Origin: Desulfurococcales archaeon
GTDB taxonomy: Archaea > Thermoproteota > Thermoprotei_A > Sulfolobales > Desulfurococcaceae
DNA: 6,250 nucleotides
Assembly: GCA_027083045.1 (NCBI GenBank)
Contig: JALWQP010000061.1
Location: 1 to 6,250 of the forward strand
Direction: 5' to 3'
The notes beneath the pieces were generated by a model, which was not told where the DNA came from, ran no database searches, and saw only the letters and a list, made by a program, of their open reading frames with translations. Made by a program: the position numbers and the translations under genes. Each line of letters begins with the position of its first letter. Positions within the stretch are counted from its first letter, which is position 1. Of this stretch, positions 5,097-6,250 are shown in pieces.

Positions 5097-6250
5097 TTGG
5101 GGAAGGCTGTCCTGATAAAGAATGCAAAATACATAGTTACCCCCGATGAGAGGGGCGAGAGAATATATATTCTTCGTGATAGGGATATTCTTGTGGAGAA
5201 CGACGAAATCATATGTATTTCGAGTTCATGCAATGAAGTATCTCCTCGTGGATCTATAAGGATAAATGCGGATAAACACGTGGTAATGCCGGCTATGATT
5301 AATTGCCACACACATGCAGCCATGAAAATATTCAAAGGCATTCTTCCAGATAAGGAATTTTGGGAATGGCTGGACAAGATCGTCAAAATAGAAGAAAAGA
5401 TCATTACTAAGGAACTAGTGTATCAGGGCTCTAAACTAGCCTCTATCGAAATGTTGTTGAATGGTGTTATAGGTTTTATTGATATGTACTATTATCCAGA
5501 TGAGACCGTCAAGGCTGCATCGGAGTATGGGTTGCTTGTTAGGACAGGGCCTTACAGACCGGATAACGCATATACGGTATTGTCGAGCATTAGGAATTAT
5601 CCTAATGGATACCCGCTCATTAACATTCATAGCGTGTACAAGAGCGATCCGGAAATCATTGATAAAATGTACGAAATAGCCGAAGGACAAGGTATACCCA
5701 TACACATACATGTCTCCGAGACGCGTAAAGAAGTATACCTCATACGTCGGGAGACGGGGCAATGGCCTATACAGTACATGTATAGTAATGGGTGGTTAAA
5801 CGAAAATGTTATACTTGTGCATCTTAACTGGGTTCTAAGCTCGGAGATCCCTTTGATCAAAGAAAAGAACGCGAAGGTTGTGAATTGTCCGCACTCAGCA
5901 ATGAGACTCGCAGAGGCTGGTTTCTGTCCTGTATACGAAATTCTTCGAGAAGACATCATTCTCGGTGTGGGTACAGATGGATCTAGTGGTGACAGATACA
6001 ACTTGTTGGATGAAATCAGAATGATGCTCCTTTTATATCGTCATAACTACTGGGATACAAGGCTCAAACTCCCATACCTGTTCTCTAAGATCATGGTCAA
6101 TGCCTACAAGATATTCGGTATTAAGGGTGGTGTGATAAAGCCGGGCTGGCCAGCGCATTTGTCCCTGTTCAAAATAGACACTATCCGGCATAGACCCTTA
6201 GGTACTGGCAACTTGTTGGCAAGCCTTATATTGAGCGGCGGTGCTGAAGC
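5097..6250 (+). CDS. Amidohydrolase, SAH/MTA/adenosine deaminase-type (3' end outside window)
   Basis: This metal-dependent amidohydrolase of the ATZ/TRZ group probably deaminates S-adenosylhomocysteine, methylthioadenosine or a related nucleoside. The frame is open to the window edge (384 full codons); the family is usually about 420-440 residues, so roughly the last 40-50 are missing. Residues 1-62 form the N-terminal part of the beta-sandwich (VLIKNAKYIVTP). The metal-site residues are all present: H71 and H73 in CHTHAAM, H205 with E208 in HIHVSET, H242 in VHLNW and D294 in GTDGS. FWEWLDKIVKIEEKI matches the family's WL...E segment. The family SN after the NCPHS-like strand is SA here. TGA at 5088-5090 is in frame, so TTG 5097 is the only early start; GTGA (5087-5090) lies 6 nt ahead as ribosome-binding site. 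Substrate cannot be fixed from sequence. Confidence 0.87.
   Translation, partial: MGKAVLIKNAKYIVTPDERGERIYILRDRDILVENDEIICISSSCNEVSPRGSIRINADKHVVMPAMINCHTHAAMKIFKGILPDKEFWEWLDKIVKIEEKIITKELVYQGSKLASIEMLLNGVIGFIDMYYYPDETVKAASEYGLLVRTGPYRPDNAYTVLSSIRNYPNGYPLINIHSVYKSDPEIIDKMYEIAEGQGIPIHIHVSETRKEVYLIRRETGQWPIQYMYSNGWLNENVILVHLNWVLSSEIPLIKEKNAKVVNCPHSAMRLAEAGFCPVYEILREDIILGVGTDGSSGDRYNLLDEIRMMLLLYRHNYWDTRLKLPYLFSKIMVNAYKIFGIKGGVIKPGWPAHLSLFKIDTIRHRPLGTGNLLASLILSGGAE

Noticed and set aside
5018..6001. Several minus-strand open frames opposite the amidohydrolase
   Set aside because: The plus-strand frame carries the full, correctly spaced metal-site motifs. The antisense frames are fragmentary and mutually overlapping.
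1..6250. CRISPR array, tRNA, insertion sequence or prophage signs
   Set aside because: I saw no regularly spaced repeats, cloverleaf-type sequence with the conserved T-loop, transposase motifs or terminal inverted repeats. Codon use looks even across the window.

Overview
The window reads as chromosomal DNA of a hyperthermophilic crenarchaeote (Thermoproteota). The closest fit I can argue for is a Desulfurococcales-like lineage, but this is an inference from gene content and not from any database search. The grounds are an ESCRT-III/CdvB-type cell-division protein, a GHMP mevalonate kinase, a stand-alone Mrp/NBP35 ATPase, a probable STT3-type C-terminus, heavy use of AGG/AGA and ATA codons, TATA boxes about 25-45 nt ahead of starts, GGTGA-type ribosome-binding sites and TTG starts. 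No rRNA, tRNA, CRISPR array or insertion sequence was seen.

Layout. Positions 1-354 (+) hold the 3' end of a gene that is probably an archaeal STT3/AglB oligosaccharyltransferase. A TATA box follows, then a CdvB-paralogue ESCRT-III gene (409-951, +). It meets a SagB/ThcOx-type nitroreductase gene (948-1646, -) tail to tail, and one CTAG palindrome supplies both stop codons. Two more minus-strand genes lie upstream of it. One (1723-2391) encodes a winged-helix-like N-terminus joined to what looks like a degenerate PD-(D/E)XK nuclease fold. The other (2528-3385) encodes an Mrp/NBP35 Fe-S carrier ATPase. Each of these three minus-strand genes has its own TATA-like element, so they need not form one operon.

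From a 128-nt divergent promoter region, mevalonate kinase (3514-4476, +) is transcribed away from the Mrp gene. Next comes an unrecognised 135-residue basic, tyrosine-rich protein (4610-5017, +). Its TTG start overlaps the TGA stop of a 19-codon upstream reading frame. The window ends inside an amidohydrolase gene (5097 to the edge, +) of the SAH/MTA deaminase type, with all expected metal-site residues present.

The genes look like separate housekeeping units (surface glycosylation, division or membrane remodelling, Fe-S assembly, isoprenoid lipid synthesis, nucleoside salvage), not one dedicated system. I do not see a convincing new multi-gene system. The items most worth a second look are the nuclease-like protein with its apparent active-site loss, the overlapping leader ORF and unknown protein at 4554-5017, the stand-alone SagB-like flavoprotein, and a 22-bp-spaced direct repeat in front of the deaminase gene.
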